A stretch of 64,000 nt of DNA from positions 501,498 to 565,497 of the forward strand of contig NZ_LMSU01000001.1 of the NCBI RefSeq assembly GCF_001429625.1, in the 5' to 3' direction. This document shows positions 17,342 through 26,796 of the stretch, piece after piece (within the stretch, counting starts at the first letter, position 1; every line of letters starts with the position of its first letter). Origin of the DNA: Nocardioides sp. Soil805. Its GTDB lineage: Bacteria > Actinomycetota > Actinomycetes > Propionibacteriales > Nocardioidaceae. Below the pieces are notes generated by a model. That model was not told the origin of the DNA, did no database searches, and saw nothing but the letters and a program-made list of their open reading frames with translations. Both the position numbers and the translations under genes were made by a program.

Positions 17342-18282
17342 GATCGCTGCTCCAGCACGGTCCGGGCGCGGCGTACGTCGTCGTGCATCGTCTCGACCAG
17401 CGCCTCGACGCCCTCGAACTTCACCATCCCCCGCAGCCGCTCGACGAACTCGACCTCCACCTCCACGCCGTACAGCTCGAGGTCGTCGCGGTCCAGGACG
17501 TAGGACTCCACGCGGCGCTCGCGCTCGCCGTCGAAGGTCGGGTTGGTGCCGACGCTGATCGCGGCCGGGAAGCGCTCGCCGGTGTCGCGGCGGGTCAGCC
17601 AGCCGGCGTACACACCGTCGGCGGGTGCGGCCCCGTCGACCGGCGTGGGGACGTTGGCGGTCGGGTAGCCGAGCTCGCGGCCGCGCTGGTCGCCCTTCAC
17701 GACGACGCCGCGCACCGTGAACGAGCGGCCCAGCGCCTCGGCCGCACCGGCGACGTCGCCGGTGGCGAGGCACTGGCGGATGTACGTCGAGCTCCAGACC
17801 TGGGGGCCACCGTCGAGCGCGATGCCCTCGACGTCGAAGTCGCGCGTCGCGCCGGCCTCGCGCAGCAGCGCCACGTCCCCGGCGGCCCGGTGGCCGAAGC
17901 GGAAGTTGGCCCCCACGACGACGGCGCGAGCGTGCAGGGTGCCGACGAGCACCCGGTCGATGAACTCCTCCGGGCTCCAGCCCGCGATCTCCCGGTCGAA
18001 CGGGACCACCAGCACGGCGTCGACGCCGGTCTCCTCGACGAGCCGCCCGCGCGTCTCGATCGAGGTGAGGATCGGCGGCGCGTGCTCGGGACGCAGGACC
18101 GCCATGGGGTGCGGGTCGAAGGTCACCACGACGACGGTGTCGACACCGAGGTCGCCGGCCGTGGCGCGCGCCTGGGCCAGCACGTGCCGGTGCCCGAGGT
18201 GCACGCCGTCGAAGTTGCCGATCGTGACGACCGTGCGGCCGAGGTCGGCCGGCACGTCGTCGAAGGAACGCCAGATCTGCAC
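17338..18282 (-). CDS. ribF: Bifunctional riboflavin kinase / FAD synthetase
   Basis: 314 residues. It makes FMN from riboflavin and then FAD. The N-terminal adenylyltransferase carries VVTIGNFDGVHLGHRHVL, VVTFDPHPM and GANFRFGHRAAGD. The C-terminal flavokinase has KGDQRGRELGYPTANV, GVYAGWL and ISVGTNPTFDG. I choose the GTG at 18282 because TAGGCT lies exactly 7 bases before it, as at other leaderless starts. The GTG at 18309, overlapping the truB stop, is the alternative and would add nine poorly conserved residues. It follows truB as in many bacteria. Confidence 0.95.
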   Translation of the reverse strand: MQIWRSFDDVPADLGRTVVTIGNFDGVHLGHRHVLAQARATAGDLGVDTVVVVTFDPHPMAVLRPEHAPPILTSIETRGRLVEETGVDAVLVVPFDREIAGWSPEEFIDRVLVGTLHARAVVVGANFRFGHRAAGDVALLREAGATRDFDVEGIALDGGPQVWSSTYIRQCLATGDVAGAAEALGRSFTVRGVVVKGDQRGRELGYPTANVPTPVDGAAPADGVYAGWLTRRDTGERFPAAISVGTNPTFDGERERRVESYVLDRDDLELYGVEVEVEFVERLRGMVKFEGVEALVETMHDDVRRARTVLEQRS

Positions 18283-18289
18283 GGGCCGA

Positions 18290-18295
18290 AGCCTA
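18290..18295 (-). promoter_or_regulatory. Candidate leaderless promoter of ribF
   Basis: TAGGCT followed by 7 bases and the GTG at 18282. It would let ribF be transcribed apart from truB. Confidence 0.45.
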
Positions 18296-18305
18296 CCGAC
18301 GGGGC

Positions 18306-19187
18306 TCACCCGACGAAGACGGCCACCGGGCGCGCTCCCGCGCCGCTCGGCTCGTAGAGGGCCAGGAAGGTGCCGTCGGGCGCGAAGAGCGCGTGCTCCC
18401 CCGCGCCGGGCAGGGCCAGGTCGAGCCGCCGGCCGACGCGCACGTGGGCGGCGGCCTCCTCGTCGAGGTCGACCGACGGGAACGTCGCTCGCGCAGCCTC
18501 CGCGACCGGGAGCACCGACGGGTCGTCGGCCAGGTCCTCCAGGCTGCGGGCGACCGAGAGGTCGAAGGGACCGACGGCCGTGCGCCGCAGCGCGACGAGG
18601 TGCCCGCCGACGCCGAGCGCCGCGCCGAGGTCGCGGGCGATGGCCCGGATGTAGGTGCCGCTGGAGCAGCGCACCGACACGTCGACGTCGGGGCCGCGCA
18701 CCGCGGTGACGTCGAGCTCGTGGATCGTCACACGGCGGGCGGGCAGGTCGACGTCCTCCCCGTCACGCACGCGCTGGTAGGCGCGCTTGCCGTCCACCTT
18801 GATCGCGGAGACAGCGGTGGGCTTCTGGTCGATCTCACCGGCGAACGCGGTCAGCGCGTCGCGCACCTGCTCCTCGGTGAGGTGCCCGGTCGGGGCGGTC
18901 GACACGACCTCGCCCTCGGCGTCGTCGGTGGTCGTCGACGCCCCGAGGCGGATGGTCGCGTCGTACCGCTTCTCGGTCAGCATCAGGTGACCGAGCAGCC
19001 GGGTCGCCCGGTTGACTCCGAGCACGAGCACGCCGGTGGCCATCGGGTCCAGCGTGCCGGCGTGCCCGACCTTGCGGGTCCCGAGGGCACGCCGGACCCG
19101 GGCGACGACGTCGTGCGACGTCATGCCGCCGGGCTTGTCGACGACGACCAGCCCGTCGGCGACGGGCGCGGTCACTCGTCCGGTCAC
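18306..19187 (-). CDS. truB: tRNA pseudouridine(55) synthase
   Basis: 293 residues. The enzyme makes pseudouridine 55 in the T-loop of tRNAs. The catalytic aspartate lies in [18 protein letters not shown]. Other TruB blocks are [47 protein letters not shown] and [17 protein letters not shown]-terminal extension resembling the TruB_C domain follows. It overlaps rbfA by 4 bases (GTGA), so the rbfA-truB pair is translationally coupled. Confidence 0.97.
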   Translation of the reverse strand: MTGRVTAPVADGLVVVDKPGGMTSHDVVARVRRALGTRKVGHAGTLDPMATGVLVLGVNRATRLLGHLMLTEKRYDATIRLGASTTTDDAEGEVVSTAPTGHLTEEQVRDALTAFAGEIDQKPTAVSAIKVDGKRAYQRVRDGEDVDLPARRVTIHELDVTAVRGPDVDVSVRCSSGTYIRAIARDLGAALGVGGHLVALRRTAVGPFDLSVARSLEDLADDPSVLPVAEAARATFPSVDLDEEAAAHVRVGRRLDLALPGAGEHALFAPDGTFLALYEPSGAGARPVAVFVG

Positions 19188-19699
19188 TTGTCCTGAGGAG
19201 CCGACGGAGGAGGCGTCTCGAAGGGCTCGTCCTCGAGCTCGTCGTCGTCCCAGACGTCGTCGGCGTCGGCGTCGGCGTCATCGCCCTCGCGGGGCTTCTT
19301 GTAGGGGTCCTCCTCGCCGGCGTACGCCGTGCCGCGGCGGGCCGCGACCTCCTCGTCGAGGGCCTTGGCCCGGGCGAGCACCTCGTCGAGGGCGCGCGCG
19401 CTCTCCGGCAGCGCGTCGGGGATGAAGGTCAGCGTCGGCACGATGCGCATGCCGAGCTGCTTGGCGACCTCGGAGCGGATGACGCCCTTGGCCGACTCCA
19501 GCGCGGCGGCGGTGCTCTCGCGCTCCTCGTCGGCGCCCAGGACGGTGTAGAAGATCGACGCCTGCTGGCTGTCACCGGTGACGCGGACGTCGGTGATGGT
19601 GACGAAGCCCAGGCGCGGGTCCTTGATCCGGCGCTCGAGCATCTCGGCGACGATGACCTGGATGCGGTCGGCGATCTTGCGGACGCGGGGGTTGCTCAT
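19184..19699 (-). CDS. rbfA: Ribosome-binding factor A
   Basis: 171 residues. RbfA assists late 30S maturation. The KH-like fold region spans residues 1-120 ([39 protein letters not shown], then [13 protein letters not shown]). The C-terminal 50 residues are an acidic low-complexity tail ([22 protein letters not shown]) longer than in model RbfA proteins. It follows infB across a double palindrome and is coupled to truB. Confidence 0.96.
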   Translation of the reverse strand: MSNPRVRKIADRIQVIVAEMLERRIKDPRLGFVTITDVRVTGDSQQASIFYTVLGADEERESTAAALESAKGVIRSEVAKQLGMRIVPTLTFIPDALPESARALDEVLARAKALDEEVAARRGTAYAGEEDPYKKPREGDDADADADDVWDDDELEDEPFETPPPSAPQDK

Positions 19700-19719
19700 G
19701 GTTCCACTCTCTCAAACGC

Positions 19720-19827
19720 GACCGGGCACTTCCGGTGCGCCCGCGGAGACCGACCGGGCACGTCCGTCCTCGTAGGAGGACGGACGTGCCCGGTCACTGC
19801 CCCGGAGCGCTACGAAAGTGCCCGGTC
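19720..19827. repeat. Nested palindrome between infB and rbfA
   Basis: GACCGGGCAC occurs four times with exact symmetry: plus strand at 19720 and 19752, minus strand at 19786-19795 and 19818-19827. The inner pair extends to a perfect 20-bp stem with a 4-base loop (19752-19795). The outer pair extends to 12 bp (GACCGGGCACTT / AAGTGCCCGGTC). It lies 10 bases past the infB stop and 20 bases before the rbfA start. It may terminate or attenuate infB read-through, or be a dispersed palindromic repeat. Confidence 0.75.
19752..19795 (-). terminator. 20-bp stem, 4-base loop terminator behind infB
   Basis: The inner perfect stem of the nested palindrome. No U-run follows, as is usual in this window. 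Confidence 0.6.
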
Positions 19828-19837
19828 ACTCGGTTGG

Positions 19838-22696
19838 TCAGCTGCGCGCGATCTCGCGCATCTCGAAGGACTCGACGATGTCGCCGATCTTGATGTCCTG
19901 GAAGTTGCGCAGCACCAGACCACACTCGAAGCCCTCGCGGACCTCGGAGGCGTCGTCCTTCTCGCGGCGCAGCGAGGACAGGTCGAGGTTGTCGGCCACC
20001 ACGGCGCCGTCGCGCAGGACGCGCACCTTGGCGTTGCGGCGGATGAGACCGTCGATGACCATGCAGCCCGCGATGTTGCCGGCCTTGGACGAGCGGAAGA
20101 TCTCGCGGATCTCCGCCTGACCGAGGGTCGACTCCTCGTAGACGGGCTTGAGCATGCCCTTGAGCGCTGCCTCGATCTCCTCGATCGCCTGGTAGATGAC
20201 CGAGTAGTAGCGGATCTCGACACCCTCCTTGTCGGCCATCTGGCTCGCCTTGCCCTGGGGCCGGACGTTGAAGCCGATGATGATCGCGTCGGAGGCCGCG
20301 GCCAGGTCGACGTTGGTCTCGGTGATCGCACCGACACCGCGGTCGATGACGCGCAGCGACACCTCGTCGCCCACGTCGATCTTGGACAGCGCGTCCTCGA
20401 GCGCCTCGACCGAGCCGGACACGTCGCCCTTGAGGATGAGGTTGAGCTCCTGGCTCTCGCCCTTCTCCATGGAGGCCATGAAGTCCTCGAGGCTGCGACG
20501 CACGCGACGCTTGGCCTGCATGGCCGCCCGCTCGCGCGCCTCGCGCTTCTCGGCGATCTGGCGGGCCATGCGGTCGTCCTCGACCACGATGAAGTTCTGG
20601 CCCGCACCCGGGACGGCGCTGAGTCCGAGCACCATCGCGGGACGCGACGGGTCGGCCTCGGTGATCTCGTTGCCGTGCTCGTCGAGCATGGCGCGGACAC
20701 GACCGTGGGCCGGACCGGCCACGATCGAGTCGCCGACGCGGAGGGTTCCGCGCTGGACGAGCACCGTGGCGACCGGGCCGCGACCGCGGTCGAGGTGCGC
20801 CTCGACCACGAGGCCCTGCGCGTCCTGGTCGGGGTTGGCCCGCAGGTCGAGCGAGGCGTCCGCGGTGAGGACCACGGCCTCGAGCAGCTTGTCGAGGTTG
20901 AGCCCGGCCTTGGCCGAGACGTCGACGAACATCGCGTCGCCGCCGTACTCCTCGGGGATGAGGCCGTACTCGGTCAGCTGTCCGCGGACCTTGGTCGGGT
21001 CCGAGTCGGGCTTGTCGATCTTGTTGACCGCGACCACGACCGGTACGCCGGCGGCCTTGGCGTGGTTGAGCGCCTCCACCGTCTGCGGCATGACGCCGTC
21101 GTCGGCCGCGACCACGAGGATCGCGATGTCGGTCGCCTGGGCACCACGAGCACGCATGGCGGTGAACGCCTCGTGGCCCGGGGTGTCGATGAGGGTGATG
21201 CGACGGTCGTTGCCGTCGACCTCGGTGTGGACCTGGTAGGCACCGATGTGCTGGGTGATGCCACCGGCCTCCTTGTCCACGACGTTGGCGTCGCGCAGGG
21301 CGTCGAGCAGCTTGGTCTTTCCGTGGTCGACGTGACCCATGACGGTCACGACCGGCGGACGGACGACCAGGTCGGCCTCCTCGCCCTCGTCGGCACCGAA
21401 CTCGAGGTCGAACGTCTCGAGCAGCTCGCGGTCCTCGTCCTCCGGGGACACGATCTGGACGACGTAGTTGAGCTCCTCGCCGAGCAGCTCGAACGTCTCG
21501 TCACCGACCGACTGGGTCGAGGTCACCATCTCGCCGAGCGAGAAGAGCATCTGCACGAGGGCAGCGGCATCGACGTTGATCCGCTCGGCGAAGTCGGTCA
21601 GGGACGCGCCACGCGGCAGGCGGACGGTCTCGCCGTTGCCCTTGCGGACGCGGACGCCGCCCAGCGTCGGGGCGTCCATGGCCTCGAACTCCTGGCGACG
21701 GGCGCGCTTGCTCTTGCGTCCTCGGCGCGACGGGCCGCCGGGACGACCGAAGGCGCCCTGGGTCTGGCCGCGCTGGCCGGGACGGCCACCGCCGGGACGA
21801 CCGCCGCCGCTGGGGCCGAAGCCGCCGGGAGCGCCACCGGGGCGACCCGGAGCACCGGCACCGGCACCGGCACGACCGGGGGCACCGCCGCGACCGGGAG
21901 CACCCGGACGACCGGGGGCGCCACCACGACCCTGACCGGGACCACCGGGGCCGGGACGACCGCCGGGGCCCGAGCCGAAGGCGGCCGGGGACTTGGGCAT
22001 CATCGCCGGGTTGGGGCGAGGCATGCCCGGACGACCCGGGGCGCCACCCTCGCGTGCCGCCGCGGGACGCGGGGGACGCTGCGGGTCCCCGGGGGCCGCG
22101 TCGCCACCGGGGGCGGGCGCCGGACGGCGACCCATGCCCTGGCTGGACGCGAACGGGTTGTTGCCCGGGCGCGGGGCGCCGGGACGTGCCGAGGGCCGCG
22201 GAGCCGGCGTGGCCGGCTTGGGCGATGCCGGCGCGGAAGCCGCCGCGGCCGGAGCCTCGGGAGCGGCCGGAGCCTCAGGGGCGGCCGGAGCCTCGGGGGC
22301 AGCCGGGGCCTCGGCGGCGGGCGCCTCGGGCTCGGCTGCGGGCGCCGGCTTGGGGCCGGGCTTGGGGCCCGGTCGGGGACCGGGGGTCGACGACGACGCG
22401 GCGGCGGCGGGCGCCTCGGCAGGGGCCGCGGTCGCGGCAGCCGCGGCCGGAGCCTCGGCAGCCTTCTCGGCCGGGGCCTGCGCGGCCGGCTTGGCCTCGG
22501 GCTCGGCCGCCGGGGCCGATGCCGCAGCGGACTTCAGCTGCTCGCCGTACTGCTTCTTGAACCGCATCTCGACGGGGGGCTCGACGGTCGACGATGCCGA
22601 CTTGACGAACTCACCCATCTCCTTGAGCTTCTCGAGAACGAACTTGCTCTCGACGCCGAACTCCTTGGCGAGTTCGTGGACTCGGGTCTTGGCCAC
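19838..22696 (-). CDS. infB: Translation initiation factor IF-2
   Basis: 952 residues. IF-2 is the GTPase that brings initiator tRNA to the ribosome. The N-terminal IF2_N fold ([24 protein letters not shown]) is followed by a long Ala/Pro/Gly/Arg-rich spacer (about 60-330), with [11 protein letters not shown] repeats and RPGG runs. A second IF2_N-like segment lies near 355-405. The G domain has [25 protein letters not shown] and VAVNKIDK, and domains II-IV complete the protein. The GTG start has an AGAAGGAG site. The 176 bases upstream, between ylxR and infB, hold short GATCAG and GATGAG repeats and no gene. Confidence 0.97.
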   Translation of the reverse strand: MAKTRVHELAKEFGVESKFVLEKLKEMGEFVKSASSTVEPPVEMRFKKQYGEQLKSAAASAPAAEPEAKPAAQAPAEKAAEAPAAAAATAAPAEAPAAAASSSTPGPRPGPKPGPKPAPAAEPEAPAAEAPAAPEAPAAPEAPAAPEAPAAAASAPASPKPATPAPRPSARPGAPRPGNNPFASSQGMGRRPAPAPGGDAAPGDPQRPPRPAAAREGGAPGRPGMPRPNPAMMPKSPAAFGSGPGGRPGPGGPGQGRGGAPGRPGAPGRGGAPGRAGAGAGAPGRPGGAPGGFGPSGGGRPGGGRPGQRGQTQGAFGRPGGPSRRGRKSKRARRQEFEAMDAPTLGGVRVRKGNGETVRLPRGASLTDFAERINVDAAALVQMLFSLGEMVTSTQSVGDETFELLGEELNYVVQIVSPEDEDRELLETFDLEFGADEGEEADLVVRPPVVTVMGHVDHGKTKLLDALRDANVVDKEAGGITQHIGAYQVHTEVDGNDRRITLIDTPGHEAFTAMRARGAQATDIAILVVAADDGVMPQTVEALNHAKAAGVPVVVAVNKIDKPDSDPTKVRGQLTEYGLIPEEYGGDAMFVDVSAKAGLNLDKLLEAVVLTADASLDLRANPDQDAQGLVVEAHLDRGRGPVATVLVQRGTLRVGDSIVAGPAHGRVRAMLDEHGNEITEADPSRPAMVLGLSAVPGAGQNFIVVEDDRMARQIAEKREARERAAMQAKRRVRRSLEDFMASMEKGESQELNLILKGDVSGSVEALEDALSKIDVGDEVSLRVIDRGVGAITETNVDLAAASDAIIIGFNVRPQGKASQMADKEGVEIRYYSVIYQAIEEIEAALKGMLKPVYEESTLGQAEIREIFRSSKAGNIAGCMVIDGLIRRNAKVRVLRDGAVVADNLDLSSLRREKDDASEVREGFECGLVLRNFQDIKIGDIVESFEMREIARS

Positions 22697-22872
22697 AATT
22701 CTCCTTCTGGCCCGAGACCCGTCGTCGCAGGAGTGCGGCGGGGTGGTTCGGACCGTTAGCGGGTGTGCAAACTCATCGGGAAGTACTCATCGAGTGCTCA
22801 TGAGCTGCTGCTCCAGTCTCTGATCGGTACTGATCTGGTCGGTGCTGCTTCGGGTCTTGGTACTGGTGGTGC

Positions 22873-23166
22873 TCAGTGCTGTGCTGCCTGCTGTGCTGCG
22901 AGGTGGTCCGCCACGGGCGTGCTGGTGAGTCCCTCCCTGGCCCTGAGGGCCCGGGAGAACGCCCGCCGGCGCACCGCGAGGTCGTAGCACCGGGTCGTGG
23001 GGTGCAGGTGCGCCCCCCGGCCCGGAGCCGTGCCGCGTGGATCGGGGCAGGCGGCCGGGTGACCACTCGCGTCCGAGCCGATGACGACACGCAACAACTC
23101 GCTCCTGGTGGCCCGCGCCCGACAACCGATGCACGTGCGGATGGGCACACGCGGGTCGTCGGTCAT
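22873..23166 (-). CDS. YlxR-family (DUF448) RNA-binding protein
   Basis: 97 residues. VPIRTCIGCRARATRSELLRVV and PGRGAHLHPTTRCYDLAVRRRAFSRAL are the family's core. YlxR proteins lie between nusA and infB in many Gram-positive genomes and have been tied to RNA or nucleoid binding. A glutamine/alanine tail (AAQQAAQH) ends the protein. I place the start at the ATG at 23166. A GTG two codons earlier is possible, since TAGAGT lies 8 bases before it. Confidence 0.88.
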   Translation of the reverse strand: MTDDPRVPIRTCIGCRARATRSELLRVVIGSDASGHPAACPDPRGTAPGRGAHLHPTTRCYDLAVRRRAFSRALRAREGLTSTPVADHLAAQQAAQH

Positions 23167-23313
23167 GGTCACCGACGGAAACTCTATCGCCTGCGCGGCT
23201 GAATCCCGAATGGCCCCGCCCGATGCCCCACCCCTCCGGGCCCGGACCCGAGGTCGTGGGCGGTCCCGGTGCTCGGAGCACTGCAACCGCCCACGCTCCG
23301 GGTGGCCCGACGA

Positions 23314-24294
23314 TCAGGCCTCGGGCTTGGGCGCCTCGTCCGAGCGGATGTCGATGCGCCACCCCGTGAGGCGCGCGGCGAGGCGGGCGTTCTGGCCCTC
23401 CTTGCCGATGGCCAGCGACAGCTGGTAATCGGGGACGACCACGCGGCACGAGCGGGTCGTCGCGTCGACGATCTCCACCGAGCTGACCCGCGCCGGCGAC
23501 AGCGCCTCGGCGACGAACTCGGCCGGGTCGGCCGACCAGTCGACGATGTCGACCTTCTCCCCGTGCAGCTCGGCGGTCACGTTGCGGGCCCGCTGGCCCA
23601 TCGGACCGATGCAGGCGCCCTTCGCGTTGACGCCGGGGACGGTGGAGTGCACGGCGATCTTGGTGCGGTGGCCGGCCTCGCGGGCGATGGCCGCGATCTC
23701 GACGGTGCCGTCGGCGATCTCCGGCACCTCGAGCGCGAAGAGCTTCTTGACCAGGTTGGGGTGGCTGCGCGACAGGGTGATCTGCGGCCCGCGCATCCCC
23801 TTGCGCACCGACACCACGAGGGTCTTGATGCGCTCGCCGTGCTTGTACTCCTCCCCCGGCACCCGCTCGCCCACGGGCAGGAGTGCCTCGAGCTTGCCGA
23901 GGTCGACCATGACGTCGTCGGGGTTGCGGCCCTGCTGGATGATCCCGGAGATGATGTCGCCCTCCTTGCCGGAGAACTCCCCGAAGCGGATGTCGTCCTC
24001 GGCGTCGCGCAGCCGCTGGAGCATGATCTGCTTCGCGGTCGTGGCGGCGATCCGGCCGAACCCGGCGGGGGTGTCGTCGTACTCCTCGGAGGCGTTGCCC
24101 TCCTCGTCGACCTCGCGGACGAGCACGCTGACGTGGCCGTTCTTGCGGTCGAGCTCCACCCGCGCGGTCGCCTGCGCGCCGGGGGTCTTGTGGTACGCCG
24201 TGAGCAGGGCCTGCTCGATCGCCTCGACGAGCACGTCGAAGGAGATCTCCTTCTCGCGTTCCAGCATCCTCAGGATGCTCAGGTCGATGTCCAT
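23314..24294 (-). CDS. nusA: Transcription termination/antitermination factor NusA
   Basis: 326 residues. NusA binds RNA polymerase and modulates pausing, termination and antitermination. The N-terminal polymerase-binding domain starts [34 protein letters not shown]. The S1 domain lies near residues 110-180, and two KH domains follow ([28 protein letters not shown] and [27 protein letters not shown]). It has the short actinobacterial form without the C-terminal acidic repeats of E. coli. Its ATG shares one base with the rimP stop (TGATG). Confidence 0.97.
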   Translation of the reverse strand: MDIDLSILRMLEREKEISFDVLVEAIEQALLTAYHKTPGAQATARVELDRKNGHVSVLVREVDEEGNASEEYDDTPAGFGRIAATTAKQIMLQRLRDAEDDIRFGEFSGKEGDIISGIIQQGRNPDDVMVDLGKLEALLPVGERVPGEEYKHGERIKTLVVSVRKGMRGPQITLSRSHPNLVKKLFALEVPEIADGTVEIAAIAREAGHRTKIAVHSTVPGVNAKGACIGPMGQRARNVTAELHGEKVDIVDWSADPAEFVAEALSPARVSSVEIVDATTRSCRVVVPDYQLSLAIGKEGQNARLAARLTGWRIDIRSDEAPKPEA

Positions 24295-24794
24295 CAGGCG
24301 TCCTCGCTCTTGTCGCTCTTGTCGGTCTTGCGGTTGAACTCGATCTGCACGTGGGCCTTGGCCACCTCGGCGTACGACAGGACCCGGGGGCTGCCGTCGA
24401 CGTCGAGGGTGACCGAGGTCTCGTCGCTCGTGGTGATGCGGCCGGTCACCGGCTCCCCGTCGACGGGGGTCACCTTGACCAGGCGGTCGGCGTTGCGGCG
24501 CCAGTGGCGCGGCAGCGTCAGCGGTCGGTCGACGCCGCGCGAGGTCACCTCGAGCGTGTAGGGCATCTCCCCCATCACGTCGGAGGCGTCGAGCACCTCG
24601 GAGACCGCACGCGTCGCGTCGGCGACGTCGTCGAGCGTCACCCCGCCGTCCTTGTCCACGGCCACGCGCAGCACACGCCGCTTGCCCGCCGGCGTGACCT
24701 CCACCGCCTCGACGTCGAGGCCCTGCTCGGAGAGGGGTCCGACGAGTGCCTCCTCGATCCGGTCCCGGGTGGCGTCCTGCCTGGCGCTGCTCAC
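24294..24794 (-). CDS. rimP: Ribosome maturation factor RimP
   Basis: 166 residues. RimP supports 30S maturation and heads the nusA operon in most bacteria. The conserved parts are [51 protein letters not shown] and a C-terminal Sm-like half. The GTG at 24794 is chosen for a strong AAGGAGG site; the frame stays open upstream without conservation. It overlaps nusA by one base. Confidence 0.95.
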   Translation of the reverse strand: MSSARQDATRDRIEEALVGPLSEQGLDVEAVEVTPAGKRRVLRVAVDKDGGVTLDDVADATRAVSEVLDASDVMGEMPYTLEVTSRGVDRPLTLPRHWRRNADRLVKVTPVDGEPVTGRITTSDETSVTLDVDGSPRVLSYAEVAKAHVQIEFNRKTDKSDKSEDA

Positions 24795-24873
24795 GAGTGT
24801 GCGACCTCCTTGTGCTGTTGTCCTTCGAGGAGCCACGATAGCCGCTGTCCGCGCCCGGTCCACCGGCGGCGGA

Positions 24874-24879
24874 TAGGGT
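24874..24879 (+). promoter_or_regulatory. Candidate leaderless promoter of the Tat lipoprotein gene
   Basis: TAGGGT, then 7 bases, then the GTG at 24887. It lies in the 92-base gap shared with rimP, which also has a TATCGT hexamer on the minus strand at 24840-24835. Confidence 0.5.
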
Positions 24880-24886
24880 TCCGGGC

Positions 24887-25411
24887 GTGTCACAGCGCGC
24901 CCGCCCCGTCTCCCGCCGTACGGCGGTGGGCCTGGGCCTCACCGGGACCCTCGCGGCCTCGGGCCTCCTCGCCGGGTGCACCCTCGACCCACCCTCCGCC
25001 GAGCCGGCGGCCGGTGCGCCCGAGGACCCGGAGCCGGACGCCGACGTCCTGCTGCTGGGCACCGTCCTGGCCGCGCTCGACGACACCGTGGCGCTCGTCA
25101 CGGCGACGCTGGCCCGGCACCCGCGGCTCGCGGGAGACCTCCAGCCCCTCGTGGACGTCCACGCGGCCCACCGTGCGGTGCTCGACGAGGCCGCGGACGT
25201 GGAGCAGGACACCACCGACGTGCCCACGGTGCCCGGTCGGCAGGAGCTGGCCCTGGACCGCGTACGCCGCGCCGAGACGCGCCTGGCCGGCGCCCTGCGC
25301 GCGGCCACCGGCACGGCCCAGAGCGGCGACTTCGCCCGCGCGCTGGCCAGCATGGCCGCCTCGGTCACCCAGCACCTGAGCGTCCTCGACAGCCGGCGGG
25401 CGGCCGCGTGA
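24887..25411 (+). CDS. Tat-exported lipoprotein of unknown function
   Basis: 174 residues. The N-terminus has a twin-arginine signal ([18 protein letters not shown]) ending in a lipobox LLAGC, with Cys31 as the likely lipid anchor. An acidic, proline-rich linker follows. Residues about 50-170 are helical with repeated His/Asp/Glu ([24 protein letters not shown]), as in small helical-bundle metal or haem proteins; this is only suggestive. It overlaps the ferritin-like gene by 4 bases (GTGA). Export by Tat suggests that it folds before crossing the membrane. Confidence 0.75.
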   Translation: MSQRARPVSRRTAVGLGLTGTLAASGLLAGCTLDPPSAEPAAGAPEDPEPDADVLLLGTVLAALDDTVALVTATLARHPRLAGDLQPLVDVHAAHRAVLDEAADVEQDTTDVPTVPGRQELALDRVRRAETRLAGALRAATGTAQSGDFARALASMAASVTQHLSVLDSRRAAA

Positions 25412-25836
25412 GCACCCTCGAGGCGCTCCAGGCCACCCTGTCGGCCGAGCACGCCGCCCTGCACCTCTACGGCCTCTACGGGGGCCGGACGTCCCAGACG
25501 GCGGATCCGTCGCTGTTCGCCACCCTGCAGGACGGCTACCGCGCCCACCGGGCCCGCCGCGACCAGCTGCGCCTGGCCGTCGCGGACCTGGGCGCGGACC
25601 CGGTCGCGGCCGGAGCGGCGTACGACGAGCCGGAGGGCCTGCGGAGCGCCCGGAGCGTCTCCCGTGCCGCGCTGCTCACCGAGCAGGCCTGCGCCGAGAC
25701 GTACGCCGCGCTGGTGGCGGAGTCCGCCGGTCCGCGCCGCCGGTGGGCCGCGACCGCCCTCACCGAGTCGGCACTCCTGCAGCTGCGCCTGGGGGGCCGC
25801 CCCGCGGCGTTCCCCGGGGCACCCGAGCTGGGCTGA
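25408..25836 (+). CDS. Ferritin-like domain protein (DUF4439 type)
   Basis: 142 residues, nearly all helical. [23 protein letters not shown] and [31 protein letters not shown] match the DUF4439 ferritin-like layout, with candidate metal ligands Glu and His in [10 protein letters not shown]. No signal peptide is seen. GTGA coupling to the Tat lipoprotein makes the pair a likely functional unit, perhaps with one partner outside and one inside the cell. It ends before a 61-base palindrome. Confidence 0.72.
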   Translation: MSTLEALQATLSAEHAALHLYGLYGGRTSQTADPSLFATLQDGYRAHRARRDQLRLAVADLGADPVAAGAAYDEPEGLRSARSVSRAALLTEQACAETYAALVAESAGPRRRWAATALTESALLQLRLGGRPAAFPGAPELG

Positions 25837-25876
25837 GGGACCGGGCCACCCGGCGGCGGGCCCCGAAATGCAGGAA

Positions 25877-25937
25877 GTCCGCGCCCTCACCGAGTGGGGA
25901 AGTCCCGAGATCTCCCCCAGCCGGTGAGGACGCGGAC
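25877..25937. terminator. 61-base imperfect palindrome, probable bidirectional terminator
   Basis: GTCCGCGCCCTCACCG pairs with CGGTGAGGACGCGGAC (15 of 16), with an inner TGGGG/CCCCA pairing. It lies between the convergent ferritin-like and HAD genes. The gap 25837-26080 also holds a small hairpin at 26006-26035 (GCACGGA/TCCGTGC) and a direct repeat ATGCAG-aact-ATGCAG. I see no gene in it. Confidence 0.55.
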
Positions 25938-26080
25938 CAAGGGGTTGGTCAGCATCACCCGTGTGGCACGCCCTGTGGGGAGGCGGCCACATGCAGAACT
26001 ATGCAGCACGGAAGTGCCCGCGCCCACCTCCGTGCGGTTGCATCTTTCTGCGCTGCGTAAACCTGCAAAAGTGGGTGGGC

Positions 26081-26788
26081 TCAGCCCAGGCCGCGCACGG
26101 CGTCGGGCACCTGGGCGAGCGAGTGCACGACGGCGTCCGGCTCGCCCTCGGTGTGGCCGACCTGGTCGGCCGGGATCGTGCTGAGGGGGACGTGGATCGC
26201 GTGCAGCCCCGCCTGCCGGGCGCCCCAGATGTCGTCGTACAACCGGTCGCCGACGTAGACGCAGGCGGCCGGGTCGGTGACGCCCACGGCGTCCATCGCG
26301 GCACCGAAGGCCCGGGCGGACGGCTTGGTCCACGGGACCTCGCTCGTGTAGACGTCGCCGTCGATCAGGTCGTAGACCCCGTCGCGCTCGAAGAAGCCGA
26401 CGTGCCACTCGCGCGGCCAGATGGTGTTGGACAGCACGCCGACCCGCAGGCCCATGGACCGCAGCTCCTCGAGCATCGGGCGGCACTCCGGGTCGGTCGC
26501 GGTGTGCGGCTCCCAGAAGTCGTAGTAGGCGCGCAGCAGCGCGGGGTCGTGGTCGAGGCCGGCCTCGGCGAAGAGGTCGGCGATCGTGGCGCTCTGCTGG
26601 TGGTCGCGACTCCTCCCCCAGACCACGTCGCCGGCCCGGTGCAGCCGGGAGGTGATCTCGGCGGGCGAGTGGTGCTCGGCGTTGACCACCGCCTGGGCCA
26701 GCGCCAGGGACTCGGCGTGGAAGTCCACGTCGTGCCACCGGGTCAGGGTGCCGCCCCAGTCGAAGATGACCGCCTGCACGTCGCCCAC
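26081..26788 (-). CDS. HAD-superfamily hydrolase
   Basis: 235 residues. Motif I is VIFDWGGTLT, motif II VGVLSNT, motif III is the lysine in VPWTKPSARAF, and motif IV is ACVYVGDRLYDDIWGARQAG. The second aspartate of the usual DxD is replaced by glycine (DWG), a variant found in some HAD subgroups that may alter phosphatase chemistry. The cap is the helical type. It starts 8 bases after the proS stop and is probably co-transcribed with it. The substrate is unknown. Confidence 0.88.
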   Translation of the reverse strand: MGDVQAVIFDWGGTLTRWHDVDFHAESLALAQAVVNAEHHSPAEITSRLHRAGDVVWGRSRDHQQSATIADLFAEAGLDHDPALLRAYYDFWEPHTATDPECRPMLEELRSMGLRVGVLSNTIWPREWHVGFFERDGVYDLIDGDVYTSEVPWTKPSARAFGAAMDAVGVTDPAACVYVGDRLYDDIWGARQAGLHAIHVPLSTIPADQVGHTEGEPDAVVHSLAQVPDAVRGLG

Positions 26789-26796
26789 GGCGTGCG

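Noticed and set aside
20675..22759. A 694-codon plus-strand frame opposite infB
   Set aside because: It is the antisense of infB, with Gly/Arg/Thr low complexity produced by the repeat-rich IF-2 spacer.
25991..26120. Short cysteine-containing frame starting MQNYAARK
   Set aside because: It has no ribosome binding site, lies between convergent genes and reads into the HAD gene in antisense.
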